Part shown: piece after piece, positions 54,198 to 63,228 of the stretch
How positions within the stretch are numbered: the stretch's first letter is position 1
How the letters are laid out: each line of letters begins with the position of its first letter
DNA from: Biformimicrobium ophioploci
GTDB lineage: Bacteria > Pseudomonadota > Gammaproteobacteria > Pseudomonadales > Cellvibrionaceae
Assembly: GCF_030270605.1 (NCBI RefSeq)
Contig: NZ_BSYJ01000002.1
Coordinates: forward strand, 682,001 to 746,000
DNA: 64,000 bases
Direction: 5' to 3'
Notes under the pieces: model-generated
The model's database searches: none
Told to the model about the DNA's origin: nothing
What the model saw: only the letters and a program-made list of their open reading frames with translations
Translations under genes and position numbers: made by a program

Positions 54198-55343
54198 ATG
54201 TTGAATATAGTCGCAGACGAAAACATCCCCGGGCTGGAAACCTGGTTCGCCCCACTGGGAAGGGTTACCAGGGTCAACGGGCGCACCGTGACGCCTGGGC
54301 AGGTTCGTGATGCCGATGTATTGCTGGTGCGCTCGGTCACGCCGGTAGGTGCTGATCTGCTTGAGGGCAGTGCGGTACGGTTTGTCGGTACTTGCACCAT
54401 TGGTACCGATCACGTGGATATCGACTGGCTGCAGAGGGCGGGTATCGCCTTTTCTGCGGCCCCCGGCTGTAATGCGCGCTCGGTGATGGAATATGTGTTT
54501 TGCGCGCTCGCTGCGCTGGACGTTCCCTGGTGGGATAAAAGCTTTGGCATTGTCGGCTGCGGCAATGTAGGCGGGCGACTGTATCGCACACTCAGGGCGC
54601 TTGGGCTGGAGTGTGTGGTATACGACCCATGGCTGGGTCCTGAAGATTGTGCAGACCTGGCGCCGCTGGAGCAGGTGCTCCAGCAACAGGTTGTCTGCCT
54701 GCACGCGCCGCTTGTCCGGGGCGGGCTGCACCCCAGCTTGCACATGATAGGCGAACGCGAACTCGCCATGCTGGGGCACGGCTCGGTTTTGCTGAACGCC
54801 GGTCGCGGCGGTGTCGTGGACAATCATGCGCTCTCGGACTTTATTTCTGCGCGCCCTGATATCGAGGTGGTGCTGGATGTCTGGGAAGGTGAGCCCTCGA
54901 TTGATCCGGGCCTGCTGGCAAAAGTCAGTCTGGGGACACCCCATATCGCCGGCTATAGCTATGACGGCAAGTTGGCCGGTACTGAATTGATTTACCACGC
55001 GCTTGCAGATTATCTGGGGCAGAGTGCCTCCGGGCCAGGCAACGACATACAGGATAAGACCGTAATCGATTGCGACCTGGGGTCATTGAAGGGTCTGTCC
55101 GGCGCACTGCTGCAGATTTATGATCCGCGCAGGGATGACGAGGCACTGCGCCATGTGGCACTGGGCGGTGATCTCGGCGGCGGGTTCGACCGATTGCGCC
55201 GTGAATATCCGCGCCGGCTGGAATTCAATCACTTCCGGCTGTCGGGGCACGGTAGCGTGGTACCCCGTGAAGTTGCGCGTGTGGCTGATGTACTGGGCCT
55301 GGAAGTCGGTGCGGCCTTTGCGGTGAAGCAGGAAAGAAAGTGA
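54198..55343 (+). CDS. pdxB: 4-phosphoerythronate dehydrogenase PdxB
   Basis: 381 residues. The family start (LNIVADENIPGLETWFAPLG), the NAD loop SFGIVGCGNVGGRLYRTL and the catalytic Arg/Glu/His region (SVTPVGADLL, DVWEGEPSID, GTPHIAGYSYDGK) are all present. It oxidises 4-phospho-erythronate in pyridoxal phosphate synthesis. The stop overlaps the next gene by 4 bp. The long C-terminal domain is characteristic of PdxB. Confidence 0.96.
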   Translation: MLNIVADENIPGLETWFAPLGRVTRVNGRTVTPGQVRDADVLLVRSVTPVGADLLEGSAVRFVGTCTIGTDHVDIDWLQRAGIAFSAAPGCNARSVMEYVFCALAALDVPWWDKSFGIVGCGNVGGRLYRTLRALGLECVVYDPWLGPEDCADLAPLEQVLQQQVVCLHAPLVRGGLHPSLHMIGERELAMLGHGSVLLNAGRGGVVDNHALSDFISARPDIEVVLDVWEGEPSIDPGLLAKVSLGTPHIAGYSYDGKLAGTELIYHALADYLGQSASGPGNDIQDKTVIDCDLGSLKGLSGALLQIYDPRRDDEALRHVALGGDLGGGFDRLRREYPRRLEFNHFRLSGHGSVVPREVARVADVLGLEVGAAFAVKQERK

Positions 55344-56494
55344 AAAAAATCGGATTGATTATCAACCCGTGGGCCGGGGTTGGTGGGCCTGCGGGGCTCA
55401 AGGGGAGTGACGGAAGCCACACGGTGGAGCAGGCGCTCGCACGCGGCGCCACGCAACGCGCAGGCGCCCGTATGAAAACCGCCCTGGAATCCCTGTTGCC
55501 ATTCAGTGCCGATATCCAGTTTGTCAGTTTTGCCGGTGAAATGGGTCAGGCTCTGCTCGAGTCCATGGGATTCCGGGTGGAAGTGATCGGTCGCTCAGCG
55601 GCTGAAACCAGTTGTGCGGAAGATACGGAGAAGGCCGCCCGTGTGATTCGCGACCATGGGGTAGACCTGTTGCTGTTTGCCGGCGGTGATGGCACCGCGC
55701 GTAACATCTACAACGCCATTGGCGATGACTTCCCTGTTCTCGGCATTCCCGCGGGAGTGAAAATGCATTCCGGTTGCTATGCCATCACACCGGCCGCTGG
55801 TGGCGAAGTGCTACGGCGCCTCATGAGCGGGGAACTGGTGGACCTGCGCTCCCAGGAAGTTCGCGATATCGATGAGCAGGCGTTTCGTGCGGGCAAGGTG
55901 CGGACGCGCTTCTATGGCGAGTTGCTGGTACCGGAGGCAGGACAGTTTGTGCAGGCGGTGAAAAATGCCGGGCGCGAGGTGGAGGCACTTGCGGTCGCCG
56001 ACATCGCTGCGGAAATCGTCGAAAATATGGAAGAAGATACGCTCTACATTGTCGGGCCGGGGTCGACAACGTTTGCCGTAATGGAAGAGCTTGGCCTGGA
56101 CGGAACCTTGCTGGGGGTGGACCTTGTCCGGGGTGGAGAGCTGCTCGCAGCAGATGTCAGCGCGGCAGAAATCGTCGCGCAGCTTTCAGAACAGGTTGGC
56201 CCGGTGAAGATCATTGTTACCGGCATCGGTGGCCAGGGGCATGTTCTCGGGCGGGGTAACCAGCAGATTTCACCCGAGGTGCTGCGCACAGTTGGGCGGG
56301 ACAACATCATCGTTGTCGCTACCAAGACCAAGGTCTCCGAGCTGCAGGGGCGGCCGCTGTTGCTCGATAGTGGCGATGCGCAGCTCGATGAGGACTGGAG
56401 CGGCTTTATCCCGGTGATAACCGGTTACCGGGATTCGATTCTCTACCCGGTGAGTGACGGTCGCACGGGTTACGTGCAGGTGCCTGAAGCATGA
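55340..56494 (+). CDS. ATP-NAD kinase family protein
   Basis: 384 residues from a GTG. The nucleotide motif LLFAGGDGTARNIYNAIGD is the GGDGT loop of NAD/diacylglycerol-type kinases; the N-terminus KKIGLIINPWAGVGG and the central VLGIPAGVKMHSG are typical of the AcoX-like subset. It may phosphorylate NAD or an unrelated small molecule; the exact substrate is uncertain. The start overlaps pdxB and its end overlaps the next gene by 4 bp. Confidence 0.88.
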   Translation: MKKIGLIINPWAGVGGPAGLKGSDGSHTVEQALARGATQRAGARMKTALESLLPFSADIQFVSFAGEMGQALLESMGFRVEVIGRSAAETSCAEDTEKAARVIRDHGVDLLLFAGGDGTARNIYNAIGDDFPVLGIPAGVKMHSGCYAITPAAGGEVLRRLMSGELVDLRSQEVRDIDEQAFRAGKVRTRFYGELLVPEAGQFVQAVKNAGREVEALAVADIAAEIVENMEEDTLYIVGPGSTTFAVMEELGLDGTLLGVDLVRGGELLAADVSAAEIVAQLSEQVGPVKIIVTGIGGQGHVLGRGNQQISPEVLRTVGRDNIIVVATKTKVSELQGRPLLLDSGDAQLDEDWSGFIPVITGYRDSILYPVSDGRTGYVQVPEA

Positions 56495-57450
56495 CGGCTG
56501 CTAGTGTTGAACCGTTGCTGGAAGCCTTGCGGATCCAGCTTGAGCGGATGGGAAAAGTGACCGGGGAGGGGGACAGTCGCCGGCTTTTCCACGGCCGTGG
56601 TGGCTGCTATCAGGGTTTCGATTTTCTTGTCGTAGATTATTTTGCGCCGGTAATGCTGGTGACCTTGTTCCGCCAGCCCGATAACGAGGCCGAAATCCTG
56701 AATGCCATGCAGGGCCTCCTTGCCGGGGCTGGTATCAGCAATATTGCAGTGCAGCGTCGCTACCTGCCGGGCGCTCCCTTGAGCTGGCTGACCGAGGCCT
56801 GCGGGGAAACACTGTATGCCCGGCGCGGGCCCCTGCGCTTCAATCTCGAGCTTGGCTACCAGAATGTCGGCTACTTTCTTGATATCGAGCCAGGCAGGCA
56901 ATGGCTTGAAGCCAGGGTGCGGGAGCGCATGTCGGTAAACGGCCGCTGCCGGGTGCTGAACCTGTTCGCCTTTACCTGCGCCTTCTCCGTCATTGCCGCC
57001 CGCGAAGGGGCGTCGGTCCTGAACGTCGATATGAATGGCGGTGTACTCAGTCGGGGCCGGGAGAACCATCGCCTGAACGGGCTGGCCGGGGACGATGTGC
57101 GTTATATGGCGCTGGATATCCTGCGCAGTTTTGGCCGGATCAACCGGGCGGGGCCGTTCGATATTGCGGTGGTGGATCCACCCACGCACCAGAAAGGCAG
57201 CTTTGAGGCGGAGCGCCACTACAGCAAGCTGATCCGGCGCCTGCCTGAGTCACTGGCCGAGGGTGCCGAGCTACTATTATGCCTCAATTCGCCCGGACAC
57301 AGCGAGGCCTGGCTGCGTGAGCTGGTTGCGCAAAGTTCCGATCAGTTCGAAGTGGTGGCGCGTCTGCCGCAGAGTGAGGATTTCCCGGATATCAGCGGCG
57401 ATTCTGCGCTCAAGATGCTGCACCTGCGCCGCCGGCCATCTCCCGCATAA
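56491..57450 (+). CDS. Class I SAM-dependent methyltransferase (RlmK/RlmI-like)
   Basis: 319 residues. The catalytic half includes RVLNLFAFTCAFSVIAAREGASVLNVDMN (motif I and its acidic loop) and DIAVVDPPTHQKGSFEAERHY, a PP-x-type motif, with CLNSPGHSEAWL later. The arrangement is like 23S rRNA guanine or cytosine methyltransferases (RlmK/RlmI), so an RNA substrate is likely. It overlaps the gene before it by 4 bp and converges with the next gene, overlapping its end by 41 bp. Confidence 0.86.
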   Translation: MTAASVEPLLEALRIQLERMGKVTGEGDSRRLFHGRGGCYQGFDFLVVDYFAPVMLVTLFRQPDNEAEILNAMQGLLAGAGISNIAVQRRYLPGAPLSWLTEACGETLYARRGPLRFNLELGYQNVGYFLDIEPGRQWLEARVRERMSVNGRCRVLNLFAFTCAFSVIAAREGASVLNVDMNGGVLSRGRENHRLNGLAGDDVRYMALDILRSFGRINRAGPFDIAVVDPPTHQKGSFEAERHYSKLIRRLPESLAEGAELLLCLNSPGHSEAWLRELVAQSSDQFEVVARLPQSEDFPDISGDSALKMLHLRRRPSPA

Positions 57451-57829
57451 GCCGCATCATCAGGGCCTGGAGCTGGTCGGATGATCCCGAACGCACTGCG
57501 GCATCGAGCATCTGGGCGTTGGTCTGGCCCGTTACAGTCTCGGGATAGCTGGTCAGTAGCAGAAAGCTGCGGTGGTTGAGGCTGGCGTTTTCAATGGCCT
57601 CCTGACGCACGACATTCTCGTACTCGATATAGCCCGATTGCTGCAGCCAGGTCATGGCGCCGAGACAGGCGAGGTGGCGGGGTGAGTGCAGGCCGTATTC
57701 ATCCGGGGCGTCCGGCCCGGAAATATCCTCGACGTAGACAGTAGTCGGCACCGGGAACTGGTTGTACAGGGCCAGCAGGATACGCCCCGCGTCCTTGTAA
57801 AAATCCAGAATGTGCAGGTCGCTGACCAT
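57410..57829 (-). CDS. Conserved hypothetical protein
   Basis: 139 residues of an acidic, helical protein: HILDFYKDAGRILLALYNQF, PVPTTVYVEDISG, LACLGAMTWLQQSGYIEYEN and AVRSGSSDQLQALMMRLMR. It resembles a winged-helix-type small conserved protein of gammaproteobacteria, but I cannot name the family. Its 3' end overlaps the convergent methyltransferase gene by 41 bp, an unusual arrangement. It lies downstream of alaA on the same strand. Confidence 0.65.
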   Translation of the reverse strand: MVSDLHILDFYKDAGRILLALYNQFPVPTTVYVEDISGPDAPDEYGLHSPRHLACLGAMTWLQQSGYIEYENVVRQEAIENASLNHRSFLLLTSYPETVTGQTNAQMLDAAVRSGSSDQLQALMMRLMREMAGGAGAAS

Positions 57830-57876
57830 TCCGCTATCGCTCCCGATTCGCTGTGCTGTGTGCTGACGCCAGCCGA

Positions 57877-59094
57877 TTATGATTGTTCGTAGTGTCCGAG
57901 GAAGTGCCCGAGGCGCCTGATGGCGTCCGACATTTCATCTGCCCTTGGCAGGAACACAAAGCGTAAATGGTCAGGCTGGTCCCAGTGGAAAGCCGAGCCC
58001 TGGTTGAGCAGGATTTTTTCCTGCATCAGGAAATCCAGCACCAGCTGTTCATCCGAATTGATCTTGAAACGCTTGGTATCGAGCCTGGGGAAAAGGTAGA
58101 TCGCACCTTTCGGCTTCACACAGGTGATGCCCGGGATTTCCGTGAGCATGCGCCACGCCAGGTCACGTTGCTGCCGCAGTCGGCCGCCGGGCAGCACCAA
58201 ATCGTTGATACTCTGGTAGCCGCCCAGCGCGGTCTGTACGGCGTACATTGCCGGCACATTGGCGCACAAGCGCATGGATGCCAGCATGTCGATGCCTTCC
58301 ATCAGGCCGTTGGCGCGATGCCGCGCGCCGCTGACGATCATCCAGCCCGAGCGGAACCCCGCCAGGCGATAGGCCTTGGACAGGCCGTTGAAGGTGATGC
58401 AAAGCACATCCTCCGCAAGGCTGCCCATGGGGATAAATTCGGCGTCCTCGTAGAGGATCTTTGAATAAATTTCGTCGGAGAAAATGATGAGGTCGTTCTG
58501 CCGGGCTATTTCCACGATCTCCAGCAGAAGCTCGCGGCTGTAGACCGCCCCGGTGGGATTGTTCGGGTTGATCAGCACGATCGCCCGGGTCCTCGGCGTG
58601 ATCTTGCTGCGGATATCGTCGAGATCCGGGAACCATTCTGCCTGTTCATCGCAGCGGTACATCACCGCGTGCCCGCCCGTCAGGTTGATCGCCGCGGTCC
58701 ACAGCGGGTAATTCGGCATGGGTACCAGCACTTCATCACCGGTATTCAGCAGCGCCTGGGTGGCGATACTGATAAGCTCCGAAACACCGTTGCCCAGATA
58801 GATATCGTCGATATCGACGTTGGGAATGCCGATATTCTGGCATTCCTGCATGATCGCCTTGCGCGCGGCGAACAGGCCGCGCGATTCGGTGTAACCCTGC
58901 GCGAGCGGCAGGTTGTGAATAACATCGCGGATGATTTCGTCCGGCGCATCGAAACCGAAAGGTGCCGGGTTGCCGATATTCAGTTTGAGAATGCGCAGGC
59001 CTTCCTCTTCCATACGGTGGGCCTGGGCCATGACAGGGCCGCGGATTTCGTAGCAGACACCGTGGAGTTTGTCCGACTTTGGGATATCCTTCAT
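57877..59094 (-). CDS. alaA: Alanine-synthesising PLP aminotransferase AlaA
   Basis: 405 residues from the ATG at 59094; an upstream in-frame extension has no support and E. coli AlaA starts here too. The PLP lysine is in FNGLSKAYRLAGFRSGWM, and the other contacts are VLINPNNPTGAVY and FSDEIYSKIL. It makes alanine from pyruvate and glutamate. It is divergent from msrB with a gap of about 100 bp. Confidence 0.93.
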   Translation of the reverse strand: MKDIPKSDKLHGVCYEIRGPVMAQAHRMEEEGLRILKLNIGNPAPFGFDAPDEIIRDVIHNLPLAQGYTESRGLFAARKAIMQECQNIGIPNVDIDDIYLGNGVSELISIATQALLNTGDEVLVPMPNYPLWTAAINLTGGHAVMYRCDEQAEWFPDLDDIRSKITPRTRAIVLINPNNPTGAVYSRELLLEIVEIARQNDLIIFSDEIYSKILYEDAEFIPMGSLAEDVLCITFNGLSKAYRLAGFRSGWMIVSGARHRANGLMEGIDMLASMRLCANVPAMYAVQTALGGYQSINDLVLPGGRLRQQRDLAWRMLTEIPGITCVKPKGAIYLFPRLDTKRFKINSDEQLVLDFLMQEKILLNQGSAFHWDQPDHLRFVFLPRADEMSDAIRRLGHFLGHYEQS

Positions 59095-59195
59095 GATCGC
59101 ATTCACATCCTGATGACAGAGTCCAGAGCGGTCACTATTGGCTGGTTGGTGGCGAAGGCTGACGGAGACCAATTTGCAGGACCGGGAGGCAGAGT

Positions 59196-59606
59196 ATGTC
59201 AAAACTCGAAGACGATAACTACTGGCGGGAGCGCCTGACCCCGGAAGAATTTTATGTATGCCGGGAGAAGGGCACCGAGCGCGCATTTACCGGGGAATAC
59301 TGGGATTGTTTCAGGGATGGCACCTACCGGTGCCGCTGCTGCGGCGAGCCTTTGTTCGTCTCTGAAAGCAAATTCGATGCGGGCTGCGGTTGGCCGAGCT
59401 TCTATGAGGCGGCGGGCCCGGTCGCGGAGCATGCCGATCATTCCCATGGCATGGTCCGTACGGAAATCACCTGCGGCAAGTGCAGGGCCCACCTGGGGCA
59501 TGTGTTTCCCGACGGGCCGGCGCCCACGGGCTTGCGTTATTGTGTGAACTCTCTCTCTATTTCACTCGACGAGGAAGGCGAGGGAAATGAACAGGAAAAT
59601 GAATAG
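59196..59606 (+). CDS. msrB: Peptide-methionine (R)-S-oxide reductase MsrB
   Basis: 136 residues. The zinc cysteines are in [11 protein letters not shown] and [14 protein letters not shown], and the catalytic selenocysteine-equivalent cysteine is in [10 protein letters not shown]. It repairs oxidised methionine. It begins 100 bp from alaA and ends 12 bp before the next gene. Confidence 0.96.
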   Translation: MSKLEDDNYWRERLTPEEFYVCREKGTERAFTGEYWDCFRDGTYRCRCCGEPLFVSESKFDAGCGWPSFYEAAGPVAEHADHSHGMVRTEITCGKCRAHLGHVFPDGPAPTGLRYCVNSLSISLDEEGEGNEQENE

Positions 59607-59617
59607 CGGGGCCAGCT

Positions 59618-60298
59618 TTGCTGACATTTGAGGAAATCTATAAAAGTGCGGTAGCAATCAAGGGTGGGGGCAAAACCGGGAAGGCTTTCGTTGAAGGGCA
59701 TTTGCCCGAGGTGCGCAGCGCGGATCAGCTGGGCAGCCTGCCGGATGCCTACTTTCTCTCTGAAATCAGCCGGCGTATTTTCCGCGCCGGGCTCAAGCAC
59801 AGTATGGTCGACGGCAAGTGGCTTTCATTTGAAACGGCTTTCTGGGGCTTCGACCCCATGCGCTGCGCGATGATGAGTGACGACGAGCTGGACGAGCACA
59901 TGGGTAATGCAGACCTGATCCGGCATTACGGCAAAATGAAATCCATTCGGCACAATGCGCAAATGGTGCTGGATAAGGGGCGTGAGGCCGGCAGCTTTGG
60001 CGAGTGGCTGGTGTCCTGGCCCGAAGACGATGCCGTGGGCCTTTGGCTATCGTTAAAGAGGCAGGGGGCGCAGCTTGGTGGGCAATCGGGTGCGCGTTTC
60101 CTGCGACAGGTCGGATATGACACATTCCTGCTGACTGATGATGTTGTCTCTGCACTCATTGCGCAGGAGATTGTCAGCAAAAGACCAACCGCGCAGCGTG
60201 ACCTGAAACAGGTCCAGCTAGCATTTAACGGTTGGCGTGAAGAATCTGGAAGGCCTTTGGCGGAGATCAGTCGGATAATCTCGTTCGTCGCCTGGTAG
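59618..60298 (+). CDS. DNA-3-methyladenine glycosylase I-like protein
   Basis: 226 residues from a TTG. The sequence DAYFLSEISRRIFRAGLKHSMV, the tryptophan-rich FETAFWGFDP, the RHYGKMKSIRHNAQMVL helix and the QVGYDTFLLTDDVV segment place it near the Tag family of helix-hairpin-helix DNA glycosylases, though several Tag zinc ligands are not evident. It should excise alkylated bases. It follows msrB closely and could be cotranscribed. Confidence 0.75.
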   Translation: MLTFEEIYKSAVAIKGGGKTGKAFVEGHLPEVRSADQLGSLPDAYFLSEISRRIFRAGLKHSMVDGKWLSFETAFWGFDPMRCAMMSDDELDEHMGNADLIRHYGKMKSIRHNAQMVLDKGREAGSFGEWLVSWPEDDAVGLWLSLKRQGAQLGGQSGARFLRQVGYDTFLLTDDVVSALIAQEIVSKRPTAQRDLKQVQLAFNGWREESGRPLAEISRIISFVAW

Positions 60299-60319
60299 GC
60301 CACCGCACCGGGGCCGGTT

Positions 60320-61069
60320 ATGCAAGCACACTGGAGTCGCTGGGTACCCCGTACCCAATGGGTAATCGTTGGCAGTATGCTGGTGGCCGCCGTGCTGTTG
60401 CGCCAGCATCTGGTTGGCTTCCGGCCGGTATTCAGCTGGTTCCAGTACGCGGGGCTTGCAGCTGTGCTGATTGGCCTGTTCTGCACTTTCCTGTTTGGCT
60501 GGGGCGTGCGGATGCGTAACCCGGAAGTGCGCCGGAATGCGATCGTGGGGCTGTTTCTCGGCTTGCTGCCTCTGGGGGTGGTGCTCCTGAGTGTCGGCCA
60601 GAAAAACTTTGCGGTACCACCAATTCACGACATCACCACAGATACGGTCAACCCGCCCCAGTACCGGGTCGCATTGACGGCGCGCGCGCCGGGCGAAAAT
60701 AGCCTCGAGTACGCTGGCGAGGCACTGGCGCTTCAGCAGCTAGAGGCTTACCCTGATCTTTCCCCCCTGTTCTTCGAGCTACCTGCGGCGGACGTGACCC
60801 GTCTTGCGGCAGAAGTCGCATTGGCGCAGGGCTGGCAGATTCTGGCGCGGGATGAATCGGCGGGGTACATAGAGGCGGTGGCAACCACGCCTCTGCTGCG
60901 GTTTCGTGACGATGTGGTCATCAGGGTTGTCGCCGAGGGGCAGGGCAGCCGGGTCGATGTGCGTTCGAGTTCACGGGTCGGGGTGAGTGACCTGGGTGCG
61001 AACGCCGAGCGAATCCGGGTTTTTTCCGCGGCCCTCAAGGAGGCGGTCGCCGCTGAGGGGCGCCGTTAG
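60320..61069 (+). CDS. DUF1499 family membrane protein
   Basis: 249 residues: three N-terminal membrane helices (QWVIVGSMLVAAVLL, YAGLAAVLIGLFCTFLFGW and NAIVGLFLGLLPLGVVLLSV), then a soluble domain beginning PPIHDITTDTVNPP and containing YIEAVATTPLLRFRDDVVIRV, which is the DUF1499 core. The function is unknown. The gene starts 21 bp after the glycosylase gene. Confidence 0.85.
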   Translation: MQAHWSRWVPRTQWVIVGSMLVAAVLLRQHLVGFRPVFSWFQYAGLAAVLIGLFCTFLFGWGVRMRNPEVRRNAIVGLFLGLLPLGVVLLSVGQKNFAVPPIHDITTDTVNPPQYRVALTARAPGENSLEYAGEALALQQLEAYPDLSPLFFELPAADVTRLAAEVALAQGWQILARDESAGYIEAVATTPLLRFRDDVVIRVVAEGQGSRVDVRSSSRVGVSDLGANAERIRVFSAALKEAVAAEGRR

Positions 61070-61206
61070 CAGCCCAGGTCCGTTGACTGCAGTGGTTGGA
61101 CTGTGTGCCAGCTACTCATCCCGTATAGCGTTGGTCCAATCCGGACGGGTTCTGGTAAGTCACTGTTGGCAAAAGAAAAATATCTAAAAGTTTTTCAAAA
61201 TGAGTG

Positions 61207-61235
61207 TTGACAGGTCATCGGGGCCTCAATAGAAT
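61207..61235 (+). promoter_or_regulatory. Promoter of the tRNA-Glu/Gly cluster
   Basis: TTGACA (61207-61212) and TAGAAT (61230-61235) are separated by 17 bp and followed by the GC-rich discriminator GCGCCCC. This is typical of strong, stringently controlled stable-RNA promoters. Confidence 0.85.
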
Positions 61236-61300
61236 GCGCCCCACTTCTGATGCAGAGCGGCAAACAAAAACGCCGGTTCTGGACCGGAAGAAGATTCTGG

Positions 61301-61376
61301 GTCCCCTTCGTCTAGAGGCCTAGGACACCGCCCTTTCACGGCGGTAACAGGGGTTCGACTCCCCTAGGGGACGCCA
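61301..61376 (+). tRNA. tRNA-Glu(TTC), copy 1
   Basis: 76 nt with encoded CCA. The acceptor GTCCCCT pairs with AGGGGAC and the anticodon loop in CCCTTTCACGG gives TTC. It is first in a Glu-Gly-Glu-Gly cluster. The second tRNA-Glu is identical in sequence. Confidence 0.95.
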
Positions 61377-61448
61377 CTTTTTTTCGGCTCTGGTACTTTA
61401 TTATTGAGGTACGGGAGTTTTGGCTGGGGCGCCAGCCATGACGGAATT

Positions 61449-61524
61449 GCGGGAATAGCTCAGTTGGTAGAGCGCAACCTTGCCAAGGTTGAGGTCGCCG
61501 GTTCGAACCCGGTTTCCCGCTCCA
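61449..61524 (+). tRNA. tRNA-Gly(GCC), copy 1
   Basis: 76 nt with CCA. The acceptor GCGGGAA pairs with TTCCCGC and the loop in CTTGCCAAGG gives anticodon GCC. It lies 72 bp after tRNA-Glu copy 1. Confidence 0.95.
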
Positions 61525-61566
61525 AATTTCGATGCCGCACCAGGTGTGGGGCAACGTAAAGGTTCC

Positions 61567-61642
61567 GTCCCCTTCGTCTAGAGGCCTAGGACACCGCCCT
61601 TTCACGGCGGTAACAGGGGTTCGACTCCCCTAGGGGACGCCA
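61567..61642 (+). tRNA. tRNA-Glu(TTC), copy 2
   Basis: 76 nt with CCA, identical to copy 1 over its length. It lies 42 bp after tRNA-Gly copy 1. Confidence 0.95.
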
Positions 61643-61647
61643 TTTTT

Positions 61648-61723
61648 GCGGGAATAGCTCAGTTGGTAGAGCGCAACCTTGCCAAGGTTGAGGTCGCCGG
61701 TTCGAACCCGGTTTCCCGCTCCA
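61648..61723 (+). tRNA. tRNA-Gly(GCC), copy 2
   Basis: 76 nt with CCA, identical to copy 1, separated from tRNA-Glu copy 2 by only 5 bp. The cluster ends with a terminator directly afterwards. Confidence 0.95.
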
Positions 61724-61726
61724 ATT

Positions 61727-61759
61727 AAAAAACCGGTTCTTGCGAACCGGTTTTTTTTT
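61727..61759. terminator. Terminator of the tRNA cluster
   Basis: AAAAAACCGGTTC and GAACCGGTTTTTT form a perfect stem with loop TTGC and a long T-run. It also serves the convergent gene that ends at 61777. Confidence 0.92.
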
Positions 61760-61776
61760 GCCTTGATAAAGGGGCC

Positions 61777-62178
61777 TCAGTGGAGGCCGAAAATCTTGGC
61801 GCGGGCGTCCTGGTAGTGGAAGGTCTCGCCGCTGGACTCGGCCTCATAGCGCGCTTCGTCCAGCGCCTGATAGCGGGCGATGTCCTCATCCGGGATAAAG
61901 TGCATGCAATCACCACCAAAGTACCAGAACAGGTCAGGGTGAATATGCGGTGCCAGATTGGAGTAGAGCGATACAATCTTGCACAGGGTGCGTTGACCCA
62001 GGGCGATACCGTGCTCATCCAGCTCCCCGGCATCCGCCAGTGCTTTCAGGTCTTGCAGCAGGGTCTGCTCCTCATCGCTGACGGGGTGCTTGATTGCCGG
62101 CACCAGCTGGTTGGCCCTGTCGCGCAGGTCGCGCAGCAATTGCTGGTGGTGTTCTCTGTAACCGGTAAGGTTTTCCAT
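61777..62178 (-). CDS. PA2817-like conserved protein
   Basis: 133 residues from the ATG at 62178, preceded by AGGAG; a GTG 12 bp earlier overlaps that site. It is helical and acidic with YREHHQQLLRDLRDRANQLV, GQRTLCKIVSLYSNLAPHI and the conserved DLFWYFGGDCMHFIPDEDI segment. This resembles a family of small proteins known from Pseudomonas as PA2817; no function is assigned. It ends at the tRNA-cluster terminator. Confidence 0.65.
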   Translation of the reverse strand: MENLTGYREHHQQLLRDLRDRANQLVPAIKHPVSDEEQTLLQDLKALADAGELDEHGIALGQRTLCKIVSLYSNLAPHIHPDLFWYFGGDCMHFIPDEDIARYQALDEARYEAESSGETFHYQDARAKIFGLH

Positions 62179-62301
62179 CTGGGGGCTCACTCCTGTACTG
62201 CATACTATTGTGGCTGCTATTCACGTGGCGACCAGTTGCAAAAAAATGCGTGCCGGCGTTGAATAGGCGGCTAAATTTCTAACCCTGATTGGCTTGGTGC
62301 A

Positions 62302-63228
62302 ATGGTATCAGCTCTTTCCATTGAAAATCTGGAAAAAACATACGACAACGGCTTTCAGGCGCTGAAGGGCATTGACCTGAAAGTGGAGCCGGGTGACTTC
62401 TTTGCCTTGCTTGGCCCCAACGGCGCGGGTAAGTCCACTACGATCGGCGTGATCAGCTCCCTGGTGCGCAAGTCTGGTGGCAAGGTACGTATATTCGGCG
62501 TCGATACGGACCAGGATTTCCCGGGCGCCAAGCAGCTGCTGGGCGTTGTGCCACAGGAATTCAATTTCGGTCAGTTCGAGAAGATCTACGACATTATCGT
62601 CACCCAGGCCGGATTTTATGGCTTGCCGCGGAAGCTGGCGGAAGAGCGCACTGAAAAGTACCTGCGCCAGCTGGGGCTTTGGGAAAAGCGCAATGATGTT
62701 GCCCGGACACTGTCGGGAGGCATGAAGCGCCGCCTGATGATTGCGCGTGCGCTGGTGCACGAGCCCAGGTTGCTGATTCTCGATGAGCCGACCGCTGGTG
62801 TGGATATCGAGCTGCGCCGTTCCATGTGGGAATTCCTGCAGGAAATCAATGCACAGGGCACCACCATCATCCTGACCACCCATTACCTGGAAGAGGCGGA
62901 AAGCCTCTGCCGCAATATCGCCATTATCGACAAGGGTGAGATCGTCGAGAACACCTCAATCAAGTCATTGCTGAAGACCCTGAGCCGGGAGGTGTTTATT
63001 CTGGACAGCCGCGATGCGCTTCCCGCCAGTCCTGATTTTGCCGGATACGAGGGCAGGGTGCTGGATGATCACTCGCTGGAGGTTGTGGTGGAAAAGGGGC
63101 AGTCGCTGAACCGTTTCTTTTCCTCGCTCGCGGAGCAGGAGATTGAAATAGTCAGTATGCGTAACAAGGCAAACCGCCTCGAGGAATTGTTCGTCGCGCT
63201 GGTGAAGAGCGGGCAGGAAGAATCATGA
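62302..63228 (+). CDS. ABC transporter ATP-binding protein (ABC-2 exporter)
   Basis: 308 residues. Walker A is GPNGAGKSTT, the signature is LSGGMKRRLMIARAL, Walker B is LLILDEPTAGVD and the switch histidine follows in ILTTHYLEEAE. The C-terminal extension (about 220-308) is typical of DrrA/CcmA-type or YadG-type exporters. It powers the membrane partner encoded next, whose gene overlaps by 4 bp. Confidence 0.94.
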   Translation: MVSALSIENLEKTYDNGFQALKGIDLKVEPGDFFALLGPNGAGKSTTIGVISSLVRKSGGKVRIFGVDTDQDFPGAKQLLGVVPQEFNFGQFEKIYDIIVTQAGFYGLPRKLAEERTEKYLRQLGLWEKRNDVARTLSGGMKRRLMIARALVHEPRLLILDEPTAGVDIELRRSMWEFLQEINAQGTTIILTTHYLEEAESLCRNIAIIDKGEIVENTSIKSLLKTLSREVFILDSRDALPASPDFAGYEGRVLDDHSLEVVVEKGQSLNRFFSSLAEQEIEIVSMRNKANRLEELFVALVKSGQEES

